7,248 bases of DNA from Candidatus Omnitrophota bacterium (GCA_029558215.1 JAKQFZ010000697.1:1-7248), one strand, 5' to 3'; numbered from the stretch's first letter, positions 1 through 6,695 are shown. Numbers and translations are program-made. Notes: a model not told the origin generated them from the sequence alone.

Positions 1-231
1 GGCGTTGCAGGGCTTGGCCTGTACGTCGCCGGTGCAGTTGATTGCTTTGGCAAATATCCGCGCCGTGGTCGTCTTTCCGGTACCTCGCGGGCCGGAGAAA
101 AGATAGGCATGGGCAACTTTGCCACGGGTCAGCGCATTGCGAAGAGTTCGGGTAATGTGCTCCTGTCCCAGAACATCCTCAAATGTCTGAGGGCGATACT
201 TTCGCGCTGTAACCACAAAAGGGGTACTCAT
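1..231 (-). CDS. dnaX: DNA polymerase III subunit gamma/tau, N-terminal 77 residues (gene continues past left edge)
   Basis: This is the 5' end of the clamp-loader ATPase that loads the beta sliding clamp at the replication fork. The visible 77 residues start MSTPFVVTARKYRPQTFEDV, the characteristic DnaX opening (ARKYRPxxFxDVxGQ), followed by GQEHI. The Walker A motif GPRGTGKTTTAR lies at about residues 47-58. C66 and C75 occupy the places of the first two zinc-binding cysteines of the family. The reading frame is open to the window edge, so the gene is cut by the window and not broken. The start is ATG at 231-229. An AGGA core (238-241 on the complement) lies 6 nt upstream, which supports this start. 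It follows the SRP RNA by about 40 nt with no clear terminator between, so it may be partly transcribed from the SRP promoter. The scr-dnaX order is known from Bacillus. Identity is near certain. Confidence 0.96.
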   Translation of the reverse strand, partial: MSTPFVVTARKYRPQTFEDVLGQEHITRTLRNALTRGKVAHAYLFSGPRGTGKTTTARIFAKAINCTGDVQAKPCNA

Positions 232-270
232 AAACGTTCCTGTATGAGAGGCCAAGCGATGCATGAAACT

Positions 271-549
271 ATATTGGTCGTGCACTCACTTTTGTTGATC
301 TCCCACCAAGCGGAATTCCGACAGTTAGCTCCCGCCAGGCAGACCCGCGGCACAAGAAGTACAATGCTTAGGGCTGCTCCTTCCGGCCTGACCCGGTTCA
401 CACGACTTCTTTGCGCAGGACCCGACGCTCAACACCACTTGTCGGACCCAAGCCTTGACAGAAAACCCCCGGGAGTGAGAGTTCAGCCCTGCTATAGCGG
501 GTTGCAGGTACAGGGAACCGCTAACTCCCCACCTAGCACGACCAAATAT
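271..549 (-). ncRNA. ffs: Signal recognition particle RNA, large bacterial type with Alu domain
   Basis: RNA scaffold of the SRP, which binds Ffh and targets nascent membrane proteins. The S domain is plain: GGTCAGG, CCGGAAGG and AGCAGCC around a GGAA tetraloop (complement of 381-384), with flanking arms GAAGT and ACTTC. Unlike the short 4.5S RNA, the 5' part carries the Alu domain: GTGCTAGGTGGGGAG (complement of 525-539), then TAGCGG, CCTGTACC and GCTATAGCAGGGC. These closely resemble the Bacillus subtilis scRNA as I remember it. Further matches to that RNA are AAGTGGTGTTGA, GGGTCCTGCGCAA, TGTGCCGC and GAGCTAACTG. The ends are set by a closing helix: GGTCGTGC (complement of 536-543) pairs perfectly with GCACGACC (complement of 276-283) and extends by about five A-U pairs with one bulge. 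That gives roughly 265-280 nt, the usual size of the large form. Ends are good to within about 10 nt. A reader scanning only proteins would miss this gene. Confidence 0.95.
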
Positions 550-619
550 CTCGCTTTTTTTCGAACTCTCCGAGCTCAGCCCCTCCAGCCGGGCATCTGC
601 TTTTCTCAAAGGCAATCGG

Positions 620-648
620 AATATAGAGCACCACCCCATTCAATGCAA
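620..648 (-). promoter_or_regulatory. Probable sigma-70-type promoter of the SRP RNA (and perhaps dnaX)
   Basis: On the minus strand TTGCAT (643-648) is followed by a 17-nt spacer and TATATT (620-625). This is a close match to the -35/-10 consensus with ideal spacing. It lies downstream of the CLC gene stop and would start transcription near 613, about 65 nt before the predicted mature 5' end of the SRP RNA. A leader that is trimmed is plausible, since the Bacillus scRNA is made as a longer precursor. The start site itself is inferred. Confidence 0.6.
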
Positions 649-710
649 GCGGATTCAAGAACAACCCCACAGTCACGAGGTCCGAAACCACCCCGGCACC
701 ACAGTATCCG

Positions 711-2000
711 TCAAAGAGAGCTTGGTTTGTCCTCACGCTCAAGATACTCAAAAACCACATGGGGACGAGCAATCTGAAAAGCCACCACAGCACCAACGAT
801 CGCCGGTATGGCATACTGGGGTCCGAACATCTCCAGTGCAAGCACGATCCCAGCAATAGGTGCGTTGAGGACTGCTCCCATCAAGGCACAAAATCCCGCA
901 ACGCTGAGCGCCATCTGAGAGCCCGGATCGCTGACACGCAGAATTGCACTCCACACGGCACCCAGTAGCGTTCCGGAGACCATGATCGGGAAGGTCACTC
1001 CTCCACTTCCCCCTGAACCAACAGTGAAAATGGTTGCCAGCATCTTACCGACCAAGAGCAGCGCGAGAAGCCGAAGACCGAGAATCTCGCCTCCTGTGAC
1101 GGCAACATGAAACAAGGGTCTGCCCACACTCATGATCTCTCGTCCAACAAGCCAGGCGAGGATTCCGACGATCACGCCGCCCGCTGCAGGGCGCAGTACA
1201 ATGGGCAAGAAACAGCGATCGAAGCCGTGACGAACAACCCGTAGAGTCTGCACAAACAAGATCCCGACAAATCCACCCGCAAGTCCGACTAAGGCGCTGT
1301 AGCCCACCATCTGTGGCGAATTGGCAAATGGGGCAACATCGAAGAAACTCTTGAAATCCGTGGCAAAACAGTAGACCAAATAACTGCATGCACTGGCGAG
1401 CATTGCAGGAAACAAGTCCCGATAGGAGAGCGATGCTGTGTAGAGAATCTCCCCGGCGAGAATCGCTCCTGCAACGGGCGCTTTGAGTAGTGCTCCCAGT
1501 GCTGCACCCACACCGCAGACAGTGGCGACTTTGAGATCGCTCTGCTGCAGAGGCAGAAGGAAAGGAAGTTTCTTCAATGCACGTCCAACCGACGAACCAA
1601 GCGCACCTCCCGCATAGGCAAGAGGCCCGACGAGTCCCCCGCTGCCTCCAAAGCCTAGGCTTGTGATTGTGGCAAGAATCTTCAATGGCCATATCCGAAA
1701 CGGGATGGCGCCATTGTTCTCCAGAACTGCCTTCACGTAGCGCGGAACGCCTTCACCACTCACGCGATGATCAATGCGGTAGAGGATCAGTCCGACAACC
1801 AAACCACCCACGGCAGGCATGAAGAAAAGAAGCGCTGATGCCTTCCCACACAGTCGCATAAAAAGTATGTCAACAAACGTTCGAAGGGCCCAAACGCTCA
1901 GCGCGGCAGGAATCGCAATGCTGACGGAGATGATGCTCCACTTGACGAGATATTCCCACGCTCTACGGTATTGTTGAAGCAGAGGCTGTTGTTGGTTCAT
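711..2000 (-). CDS. CLC-family chloride channel/transporter lacking both gating/proton glutamates
   Basis: Integral membrane protein of about 429 residues, normal length for a bacterial CLC core without CBS domains. It would move chloride or another anion across the cytoplasmic membrane as a homodimer. Signature blocks, numbered from the TTG at 2003: GEGVP at 83-87 (helix D filter, usually GSGIP or GHGVP), GGSGGLVGP at 119-127 (helix F, usually GxEGP), APVAGAILAGE at 175-185 (helix H), GSGGSGGVTFP at 329-339 (helix N), and APIAGIVLALEMFGPQY at 391-407 (helices Q/R). The external gating glutamate position is V125. The position of E. coli E203 is I186, next to conserved E185. Both changes resemble channel-type CLCs rather than H+/Cl- exchangers. 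Either ATG (2000-1998) or the preceding TTG (2003-2001) could be the start; I prefer ATG. The upstream regulator stops at 2005, so translation is probably coupled, and no strong separate ribosome site is seen. Family assignment is firm; transport mode is inferred. Confidence 0.93.
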   Translation of the reverse strand: MNQQQPLLQQYRRAWEYLVKWSIISVSIAIPAALSVWALRTFVDILFMRLCGKASALLFFMPAVGGLVVGLILYRIDHRVSGEGVPRYVKAVLENNGAIPFRIWPLKILATITSLGFGGSGGLVGPLAYAGGALGSSVGRALKKLPFLLPLQQSDLKVATVCGVGAALGALLKAPVAGAILAGEILYTASLSYRDLFPAMLASACSYLVYCFATDFKSFFDVAPFANSPQMVGYSALVGLAGGFVGILFVQTLRVVRHGFDRCFLPIVLRPAAGGVIVGILAWLVGREIMSVGRPLFHVAVTGGEILGLRLLALLLVGKMLATIFTVGSGGSGGVTFPIMVSGTLLGAVWSAILRVSDPGSQMALSVAGFCALMGAVLNAPIAGIVLALEMFGPQYAIPAIVGAVVAFQIARPHVVFEYLEREDKPSSL

Positions 2001-2004
2001 CAAC

Positions 2005-3294
2005 TCAACTCAGCTGCGAGGCAAGTATCAGGCTTTCCAATGCCACTTCACGAAGTCGGTCGGTCTTCTCGTGTTCACTGAATTCAGGATGAATGTAGGG
2101 ATTCCGGAAATGCTGAAGGCGAATCAGCGCAGCCGCCAAATCTGTCACCTCATCATCAGTAAGCCCCTTCAGTCCGAGAGGGTTCTCGATTTGGACAGCC
2201 TGTCGAGCTGACTTGAACTGATGGTTGCGTCCGTAGCAGAACAGCACCACTCCCAGCGCCTTGAGTCCATCGGGTTTGTATCGGTCGCGATGCTTGTTCA
2301 TGCGCTCGATGACTTGCCTGATGATATCCAGATTCAGATCGTCCTGACGAATGTGTTTGGAGATCATAAGGTATTGAGTGAAATGCAAATCGAGATTCCC
2401 AAGACTGGTGTCATAGAGTTGCTGCAAAAGCGTCACGAACTGCTTGCTGGAAAGGAATCGGGCGATCTTTCGGCCAATGCGCTGCTTGATCTCGTTTTCC
2501 ACTGCAAAGCAGTAGGAAAAACCCACGTTGCGAGAAACGGAAAGCGTCGAGTCGGATTCTTCGATGGCCTTGAAGATCTCTGCCGTCTCCATCATGCTGC
2601 GGCTTTCCTCGTGCAGTTGATCCCATCTGGGAATAGCCTTCTTGAGGCTGGTCTGAAGGTTGGCAAAGTTTGGGGCTGCCGGCAAATCACCTAGTTTCTC
2701 GAGCTCCGCCTTGACTTCCTTCTCGCGTTCGACACTCTGAATCTGGTTCATCATGTCGAACAAGTCGCCCTTCAGACCCATGTCCACACCAGGGTCGGCG
2801 ATGGATTGTTCGATTTCCTCCAAGAGCGACGAACGGGATATCTGCGTGTCCCCGAAAAGATAGGCCTCCACCCTTTCACGAACGCCTCTGAGACGGCGTA
2901 GCATGCCCTTGATGTCATCCAGACACTGGTATAGATTCTCGATCTCTTCATCAATACGGCTCTTGCTGATGACATAGAGCGCGCCGAGTTCGCGCGCCAA
3001 GGCACCCTCGTCGAAAGTCCCCACAGCGGAGATGAGAATCACGGGAATCCGAGGATACTGCTCCTTGACGGTTCGGATGAGATCCAGGCCTTCGGTGTGC
3101 GTGCGCATGTCCAAGTCGGTGATGATCAACATGGGGCGCGTGCGGCGCAGCTGTACCAGTGCTGAATCCAGATCCTCGGCTTCCTCAACCGCATAGCCGA
3201 TGAACTCCAGATTGCGTTTTACCGCTTCCCGGTACGGCCTGTTGTCGTCCACCAGAAGGATCAGTTCTTCATTTGCTGTGACCGTCAAAGGCAC
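2005..3294 (-). CDS. Orphan response regulator: receiver domain fused to a HEPN-like C-terminal domain
   Basis: Cytoplasmic protein of 429 residues. Residues about 9-125 are a canonical CheY-like receiver: acidic pair D16-D17 after LILLV, phospho-acceptor D60 in LIITD, switch S89 in VILISA, and K111. All catalytic residues are present, so phosphorylation is expected. Residues about 126-210 are charged and helical, with possible coiled coil. The rest (about 215-429) is helical and is not a known DNA-binding output: no HTH, GGDEF, EAL or AAA motif is visible. Near the C-terminus, LIRLQHFRNPYIHPEF contains R397-N398-x3-H402, which fits the Rx4-6H motif of HEPN ribonuclease or nucleotide-binding domains and is followed by a leucine-rich final helix. 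An earlier helix, YCFAVENEIKQRIG (261-274), also fits a HEPN bundle. The start is GTG at 3294-3292, with GAGG 5 nt upstream. The stop lies 4 nt or less from the CLC start. No kinase gene is nearby. Receiver is certain; HEPN is a motif-based call. Confidence 0.9.
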   Translation of the reverse strand: MPLTVTANEELILLVDDNRPYREAVKRNLEFIGYAVEEAEDLDSALVQLRRTRPMLIITDLDMRTHTEGLDLIRTVKEQYPRIPVILISAVGTFDEGALARELGALYVISKSRIDEEIENLYQCLDDIKGMLRRLRGVRERVEAYLFGDTQISRSSLLEEIEQSIADPGVDMGLKGDLFDMMNQIQSVEREKEVKAELEKLGDLPAAPNFANLQTSLKKAIPRWDQLHEESRSMMETAEIFKAIEESDSTLSVSRNVGFSYCFAVENEIKQRIGRKIARFLSSKQFVTLLQQLYDTSLGNLDLHFTQYLMISKHIRQDDLNLDIIRQVIERMNKHRDRYKPDGLKALGVVLFCYGRNHQFKSARQAVQIENPLGLKGLTDDEVTDLAAALIRLQHFRNPYIHPEFSEHEKTDRLREVALESLILASQLS

Positions 3295-3326
3295 CTGAAC
3301 CTCATGAAAAATCTGCGAATAGTCTC

Positions 3327-3353
3327 ATCCAAATCACTATAGCCCATTTGGAT
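3327..3353. promoter_or_regulatory. 27-bp dyad upstream of the response regulator, possible operator
   Basis: ATCCAAAT and ATTTGGAT form a perfect 8-bp inverted repeat around an 11-bp spacer, centred at 3340. It sits 33 bp upstream of the GTG start of the regulator. The spacer contains TATAGT on the minus strand, which could be a -10 element, so a bound dimeric protein would block it. It could instead be an RNA stem in the 5' leader. It is a visible symmetry; its function is inferred. Confidence 0.4.
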
Positions 3354-3360
3354 ATCAAAG

Positions 3361-3403
3361 ACCATATCTATATAAAAATGCCAATCCAGAGGAATTCTGT
3401 CAA
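3361..3403 (-). promoter_or_regulatory. AT-rich promoter-like region for the response regulator-CLC unit
   Basis: On the minus strand a perfect -35 hexamer TTGACA (3398-3403) is followed by an AT-rich run with TTTATA and TATATA (3369-3376). The spacing of 21-23 nt is longer than the usual 16-18, and the hexamer at 17 nt is only CATTTT, so assignment is weak. The 127-bp gap between the genes and this AT-rich content make a promoter somewhere in 3295-3421 likely. Confidence 0.28.
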
Positions 3404-3421
3404 CCCGGCACCGAAAGATGC

Positions 3422-5449
3422 TCAGTTCTCGTTTGACGACTTGCAGTGGTAGATCATGCCATCCCTCGACAGCACGTAGGCGCTGCCGTCACTGAGAATC
3501 TCCAAGTCCAGTGCCCATTGCTCACGGTCGTCATATCGAGTGGTCAGGATAGGAAGATCGGGCGAGCTGACGTGAATCCCACCATAGGCGTCCAGAATGT
3601 AATAGCCCGTGCCGTCAGGAGCCAATGCCAGATCAGCGGCCAACTCCAGAGGGTAGAAAGAGGGACTCACTCCAGCTACCGCGTCACCGAGAGAGGCAAT
3701 CTGGCCAAAGCGGCTCAAGACGTAGAAACCTTTGCCCGAAGGCGTGATCTCGATCCTCCACGGTGCGGGAACCGGCACGGTCGGCAGGGATGGAAACTCA
3801 TTGGCATCACCCAAAACTCCCATATTGCCATCTTCCATGACAAACAAACACCCATTGCCTGAAGGGGTGACGGCAAAATCGGCAATCGTTCCGATGTCGG
3901 GAAGTAGAGGAATCCCCGCCGACTGACCCAGTGTCCAAACTTGTCCCGTGGAAGTAAGCAGGTGAAAAGCACCTGTCGTACTGTTCATTTTGGCGCGGAC
4001 AATATCTGGTGGACAGCCAAACGAAATCTCTTCCTGCTCCGTGTTGGCATTGACTCGGAAAATCTCCTGGCCATTGAAGAGGTAGAGTTGGTTTCCCGCA
4101 TGAAGCAGTTGCGATCTTGAAAGCCCTGGCAGAGCAACTGAGCGGCTCAGAAAAAGAAGCGCATCGGAGCCTTCCGGCCCCTTCACCGGTCGGTACTGCA
4201 GATGAAACCATCCCCCCTGACGCAGCGCGGGCAGCAGTGGTGATCGTTCCCCTTCCAGCAGCAAGACCGCGTCAACGGAAAAGAGTGAGTCAAAGGCCCG
4301 TATATCCTCTTCTTCGGTAGGAAGACGCACTGCGACTCTGTCGCACTGCCAGGCAAGAGCACTCGCGACATCGCTGGCAACGATCTGCCGGGGTGCGACG
4401 TGACCATCCAGAAAGTCAATCAGCGCTGTCGTGAGACGATCCTCATCCTCAGTAACCCCCACGACCGGAGGGAAATTTACCAGACAAACCACCACGTAGA
4501 CACAGAGCACTGAGATGGAAAAAGCCTTGCGGAAGAATCCGACTGTGCGTCGTCTGGAGCCAAATCCCGTGTGGACAAGTAACACCAGAGCAGGAACCAG
4601 GAAAGGGAGCACTCCCCACTTCAGTTGGAACATCGAGTGGAAAGGATTCCCGGCGGCCAGAATGTTGCGGATGATCATCGGCCAGACGGCACAGAGCCAC
4701 CCCAGAATGAACGCCATCGCGATGGATTTTGGGTTTCGCCTGCCAGAGATCCTGTTGCAGAGCCAAACGGCAGGAATCAGCAAAGGGAAGAACCCCGGTT
4801 TGAGCCAACAGACAAAACCGAAAACAACCCCCAGAATCCAGTGATTTGTTCCTCGTGCCAGACATAGGAGGAAGACAAGAACCAGAACGGAGGCGGGAAG
4901 ATCGGGCAGAAGACTCGTACTGCCTCGAATCACGACAGGGGCGATGGCCGTGAGAACCACCACGACTATGCTCCACCGCCGTGACAGAAAGAGCCGCGCG
5001 AAAAGAAAGCCCACAACAAGCAGAAGTCCATAGCAGATCCAGATCGGAAAGAGCGCCCAGAAGTCAGTTGTATCGAAGAGACGAAAGACAAGTCCCACAA
5101 GCCACGGGAATAGTCCATACTCCGCAGACGCCTGTTGAAGAACCTTGTTCTGGACTGAGGCTCTGGCATCCACCACTGGATCGACCGAGAGCAGTCCCCT
5201 TGAGGCATTGCGCGCCAGAGCGGCAATGTGCATCTGTTGGGAAGTCTGAGTGGTCAGATACTCGAAACCACCGAAATGCGGCTTGACCCAGATAAACAGG
5301 TTGAGCACAAGGGCGATCAGCCCGATGAACAAGGCAAGCCGCTTCTCTCCACGAAGATCCTTCGTCGGCTGTGTCTCAGACTGCTTGCCATGATCAGAAT
5401 CGGGATTTACGGAAACGGGTTTTTGCGATCGGGTGAAGATGGGTTTCAT
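3422..5449 (-). CDS. GT-C-like membrane glycosyltransferase fused to a six-repeat beta-propeller domain
   Basis: Membrane protein of 675 residues. Residues 1-36 are a charged cytoplasmic tail. About nine or ten hydrophobic segments then lie between 38 and 328 (for example 38-56, 130-157, 183-198, 245-260, 278-296 and 310-327). The layout, with a loop containing HIAALARNASRGLLS (74-88), then YGLFPWLVGLVFRLF (111-125) and LLPDLPASVLVLVF (180-193), is that of PMT/ArnT-like transferases that use lipid-linked sugars at the outer membrane face. The usual acidic pair in the first loop is not seen; only E63 is near. After a soluble stretch (329-440), six propeller-like repeats follow at about 452, 493, 531, 572, 613 and 655. 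Their spacing is 38-42 residues, with motifs such as GKGFYVLSRFGQ and GTGYYILDAYGG. The ATG at 5449 is the first start, since an in-frame TGA lies 12 nt upstream; its ribosome site (GGAG) is rather far, 15 nt. Substrate is unknown. Transferase identity is probable rather than proven. Confidence 0.72.
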   Translation of the reverse strand: MKPIFTRSQKPVSVNPDSDHGKQSETQPTKDLRGEKRLALFIGLIALVLNLFIWVKPHFGGFEYLTTQTSQQMHIAALARNASRGLLSVDPVVDARASVQNKVLQQASAEYGLFPWLVGLVFRLFDTTDFWALFPIWICYGLLLVVGFLFARLFLSRRWSIVVVVLTAIAPVVIRGSTSLLPDLPASVLVLVFLLCLARGTNHWILGVVFGFVCWLKPGFFPLLIPAVWLCNRISGRRNPKSIAMAFILGWLCAVWPMIIRNILAAGNPFHSMFQLKWGVLPFLVPALVLLVHTGFGSRRRTVGFFRKAFSISVLCVYVVVCLVNFPPVVGVTEDEDRLTTALIDFLDGHVAPRQIVASDVASALAWQCDRVAVRLPTEEEDIRAFDSLFSVDAVLLLEGERSPLLPALRQGGWFHLQYRPVKGPEGSDALLFLSRSVALPGLSRSQLLHAGNQLYLFNGQEIFRVNANTEQEEISFGCPPDIVRAKMNSTTGAFHLLTSTGQVWTLGQSAGIPLLPDIGTIADFAVTPSGNGCLFVMEDGNMGVLGDANEFPSLPTVPVPAPWRIEITPSGKGFYVLSRFGQIASLGDAVAGVSPSFYPLELAADLALAPDGTGYYILDAYGGIHVSSPDLPILTTRYDDREQWALDLEILSDGSAYVLSRDGMIYHCKSSNEN

Positions 5450-5510
5450 CGGTTCAGCTCACAACTCCTTTGGTGCGTTTCCTCAGTCGTCAGGCGGAAA
5501 GGTCATTCTC

Positions 5511-5539
5511 ATACTAAGGCAAAGGATGGCTGTGTGCAA
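5511..5539 (-). promoter_or_regulatory. Possible promoter of the glycosyltransferase gene
   Basis: On the minus strand TTGCAC (5534-5539), a 17-nt spacer and TAGTAT (5511-5516) form a moderate -35/-10 match. The expected start near 5504 would leave a 55-nt leader before the ATG at 5449. Spacing is ideal but each hexamer matches the consensus only in part. Confidence 0.35.
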
Positions 5540-5581
5540 TAGGCAGCTGTCAGATGGGATGCATACGTCTTTCGGTGCCGC

Positions 5582-5615
5582 TGCGCTGTGCCCGTAAAGT
5601 CACAGGCACAGCGCA
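5582..5615. terminator. 11-bp perfect hairpin between oxidoreductase and glycosyltransferase genes
   Basis: TGCGCTGTGCC (5582-5592) and GGCACAGCGCA (5605-5615) are perfect inverted repeats around a 12-nt loop, starting 17 nt after the oxidoreductase stop codon. As RNA this is a strong GC-rich stem. There is no T-tract after it on either strand, so it is not a classical intrinsic terminator. It may instead stabilise the mRNA end, act as an attenuator or be a protein site. The 9-mer AAAGTCACA occurs both in the loop (5596-5604) and across the stop codon (5628-5636). Confidence 0.4.
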
Positions 5616-5631
5616 ACGGAGTAGAACAAAG

Positions 5632-6618
5632 TCACATTTTGACTTTTTGAGGCAGACCGGTCTCGGCTGCCTTCCAGGCAGGCTCGGTCAGTTGCATGAC
5701 ACGAAGTCCCGCCTCGGGACCGACGAGAATCTCAGCCCCCTTGGTAAGGTGGTCTAGCATGTTCCGGGTCGGTGTGTGTGCAAAAGGCTCAAGTGCAATC
5801 TCTTCCTGTGGCTGTCCTCCACCGCGCTGCAGGATCAGTTTGTTGCCGTAAACAGAGAGCGTTCCCTGTTCGAAGATGAAAGAAATCTCCTCGCGCCAAT
5901 GAGATGCCCCACCACCCACCAGAAGTGAAAGGAGCGTGCCCTTGTGAAATCGAGCACACACCGCGGAGTCAATGTCCACTTCGGTGCCTCGGTTGTCGAG
6001 AAAACAGAACACTTCCTTGGGCACATCGTTGATCATGAAAAGCAGGATATCAATCATGTGGCTTCCGGAATCATTCAACTGGCCGCCACAGGACATCTCT
6101 TTGCATTGTCTCCAGGTTCCTTTGGTGCCATTGAGCCATCCCTGCAGCTGATAGGCCGTCACGGCAAGCAGACGTCCCAGTTCTCCACTGTCCACGATCT
6201 CACGCACCTTGCGATACCCCGACTGGTAACGACGCTGATAGGCCACGATGACCGCTTTGCCCAGACGCTTGCTGGCTGCGCAGACTTTGCGCGCATGTTC
6301 GATGCTGCATACCATCGGCTTTTCGGCAATGACGTTGCAGCCCGCCTTCATGCTGTTCATGATCTGTTCGTAGTGAACGTTGTGCGGGGAGTTGATATAG
6401 ACGACATCCAACTCCTCCTTCTTGAGCATGGTCTTGTAGTCGGCGTACTCGGCTGCCTTGAGCAGCTCAGGCCTACGCTCCTTCCAGGTCTTGATCCGGT
6501 TCGGATCCGGATCGCACATCGCAACAACCTTGGCTCTCTTCTCTTCAGCGAGGTCATTGAAATGTCTTCCCGCAATTCCACCACATCCGATGAACCCGAC
6601 TCGAAACTTCTTGCTCAT
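5632..6618 (-). CDS. Gfo/Idh/MocA-family NAD(P)-dependent oxidoreductase
   Basis: Cytoplasmic protein of 328 residues, typical family length. The N-terminal Rossmann fold has GFIGCGGIAGRHF (dinucleotide loop G11-C-G-G-I-A-G17) and CDPDPNR after strand beta-2. The family fingerprint AEKPM is at 98-102, with K100 the usual catalytic lysine. The C-terminal substrate domain has LNDSGSHMIDILLF, with D183 and H187 in the usual catalytic positions. Such enzymes oxidise or reduce a hydroxyl of a sugar, inositol or similar polyol; the substrate cannot be read from sequence. The start is ATG at 6618 with AGGAGG 11 nt upstream. An extended -10 promoter is seen upstream. It is followed at 182 bp by the glycosyltransferase on the same strand, so a role in making a sugar for surface glycosylation is possible but unproven. 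The enzyme looks intact. Confidence 0.95.
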   Translation of the reverse strand: MSKKFRVGFIGCGGIAGRHFNDLAEEKRAKVVAMCDPDPNRIKTWKERRPELLKAAEYADYKTMLKKEELDVVYINSPHNVHYEQIMNSMKAGCNVIAEKPMVCSIEHARKVCAASKRLGKAVIVAYQRRYQSGYRKVREIVDSGELGRLLAVTAYQLQGWLNGTKGTWRQCKEMSCGGQLNDSGSHMIDILLFMINDVPKEVFCFLDNRGTEVDIDSAVCARFHKGTLLSLLVGGGASHWREEISFIFEQGTLSVYGNKLILQRGGGQPQEEIALEPFAHTPTRNMLDHLTKGAEILVGPEAGLRVMQLTEPAWKAAETGLPQKVKM

Positions 6619-6695
6619 AGCGCCCTGTTCCTCCTGTCAGTGCCTTTGTCTGGATGATTTCTCAACTGGGTGGCAACTGACGTAAATTGAAAAGA

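Noticed and set aside
541..600. Possible tRNA because of a TTCGAA near 560
   Set aside because: No acceptor stem or anticodon arm can be formed; the sequence is leader upstream of the SRP RNA.
109..777. Plus-strand 222-residue open frame
   Set aside because: It runs antisense through dnaX, the SRP RNA and the CLC gene end, is of low complexity in type (R/S/P/Q-rich), and has no family motif or ribosome site.
533..856. Minus-strand 107-residue frame downstream of the CLC stop, hydrophobic in part
   Set aside because: It overlaps the CLC gene, its promoter-like tail and the SRP RNA 5' end. I considered a frameshifted CLC extension, but the CLC protein already ends at the usual place after its last helix.
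1045..1692. Minus-strand 215-residue frame inside the CLC gene
   Set aside because: Out-of-frame shadow of the CLC coding sequence, rich in Cys, Ser and Arg with no recognisable motif.
2221..2694. Plus-strand 157-residue frame
   Set aside because: Antisense to the response regulator's C-terminal region; its composition is explained by the real gene on the other strand.
5944..6657. Plus-strand 237-residue frame
   Set aside because: Antisense to the Gfo/Idh gene, whose motifs are unambiguous; no independent evidence of coding.
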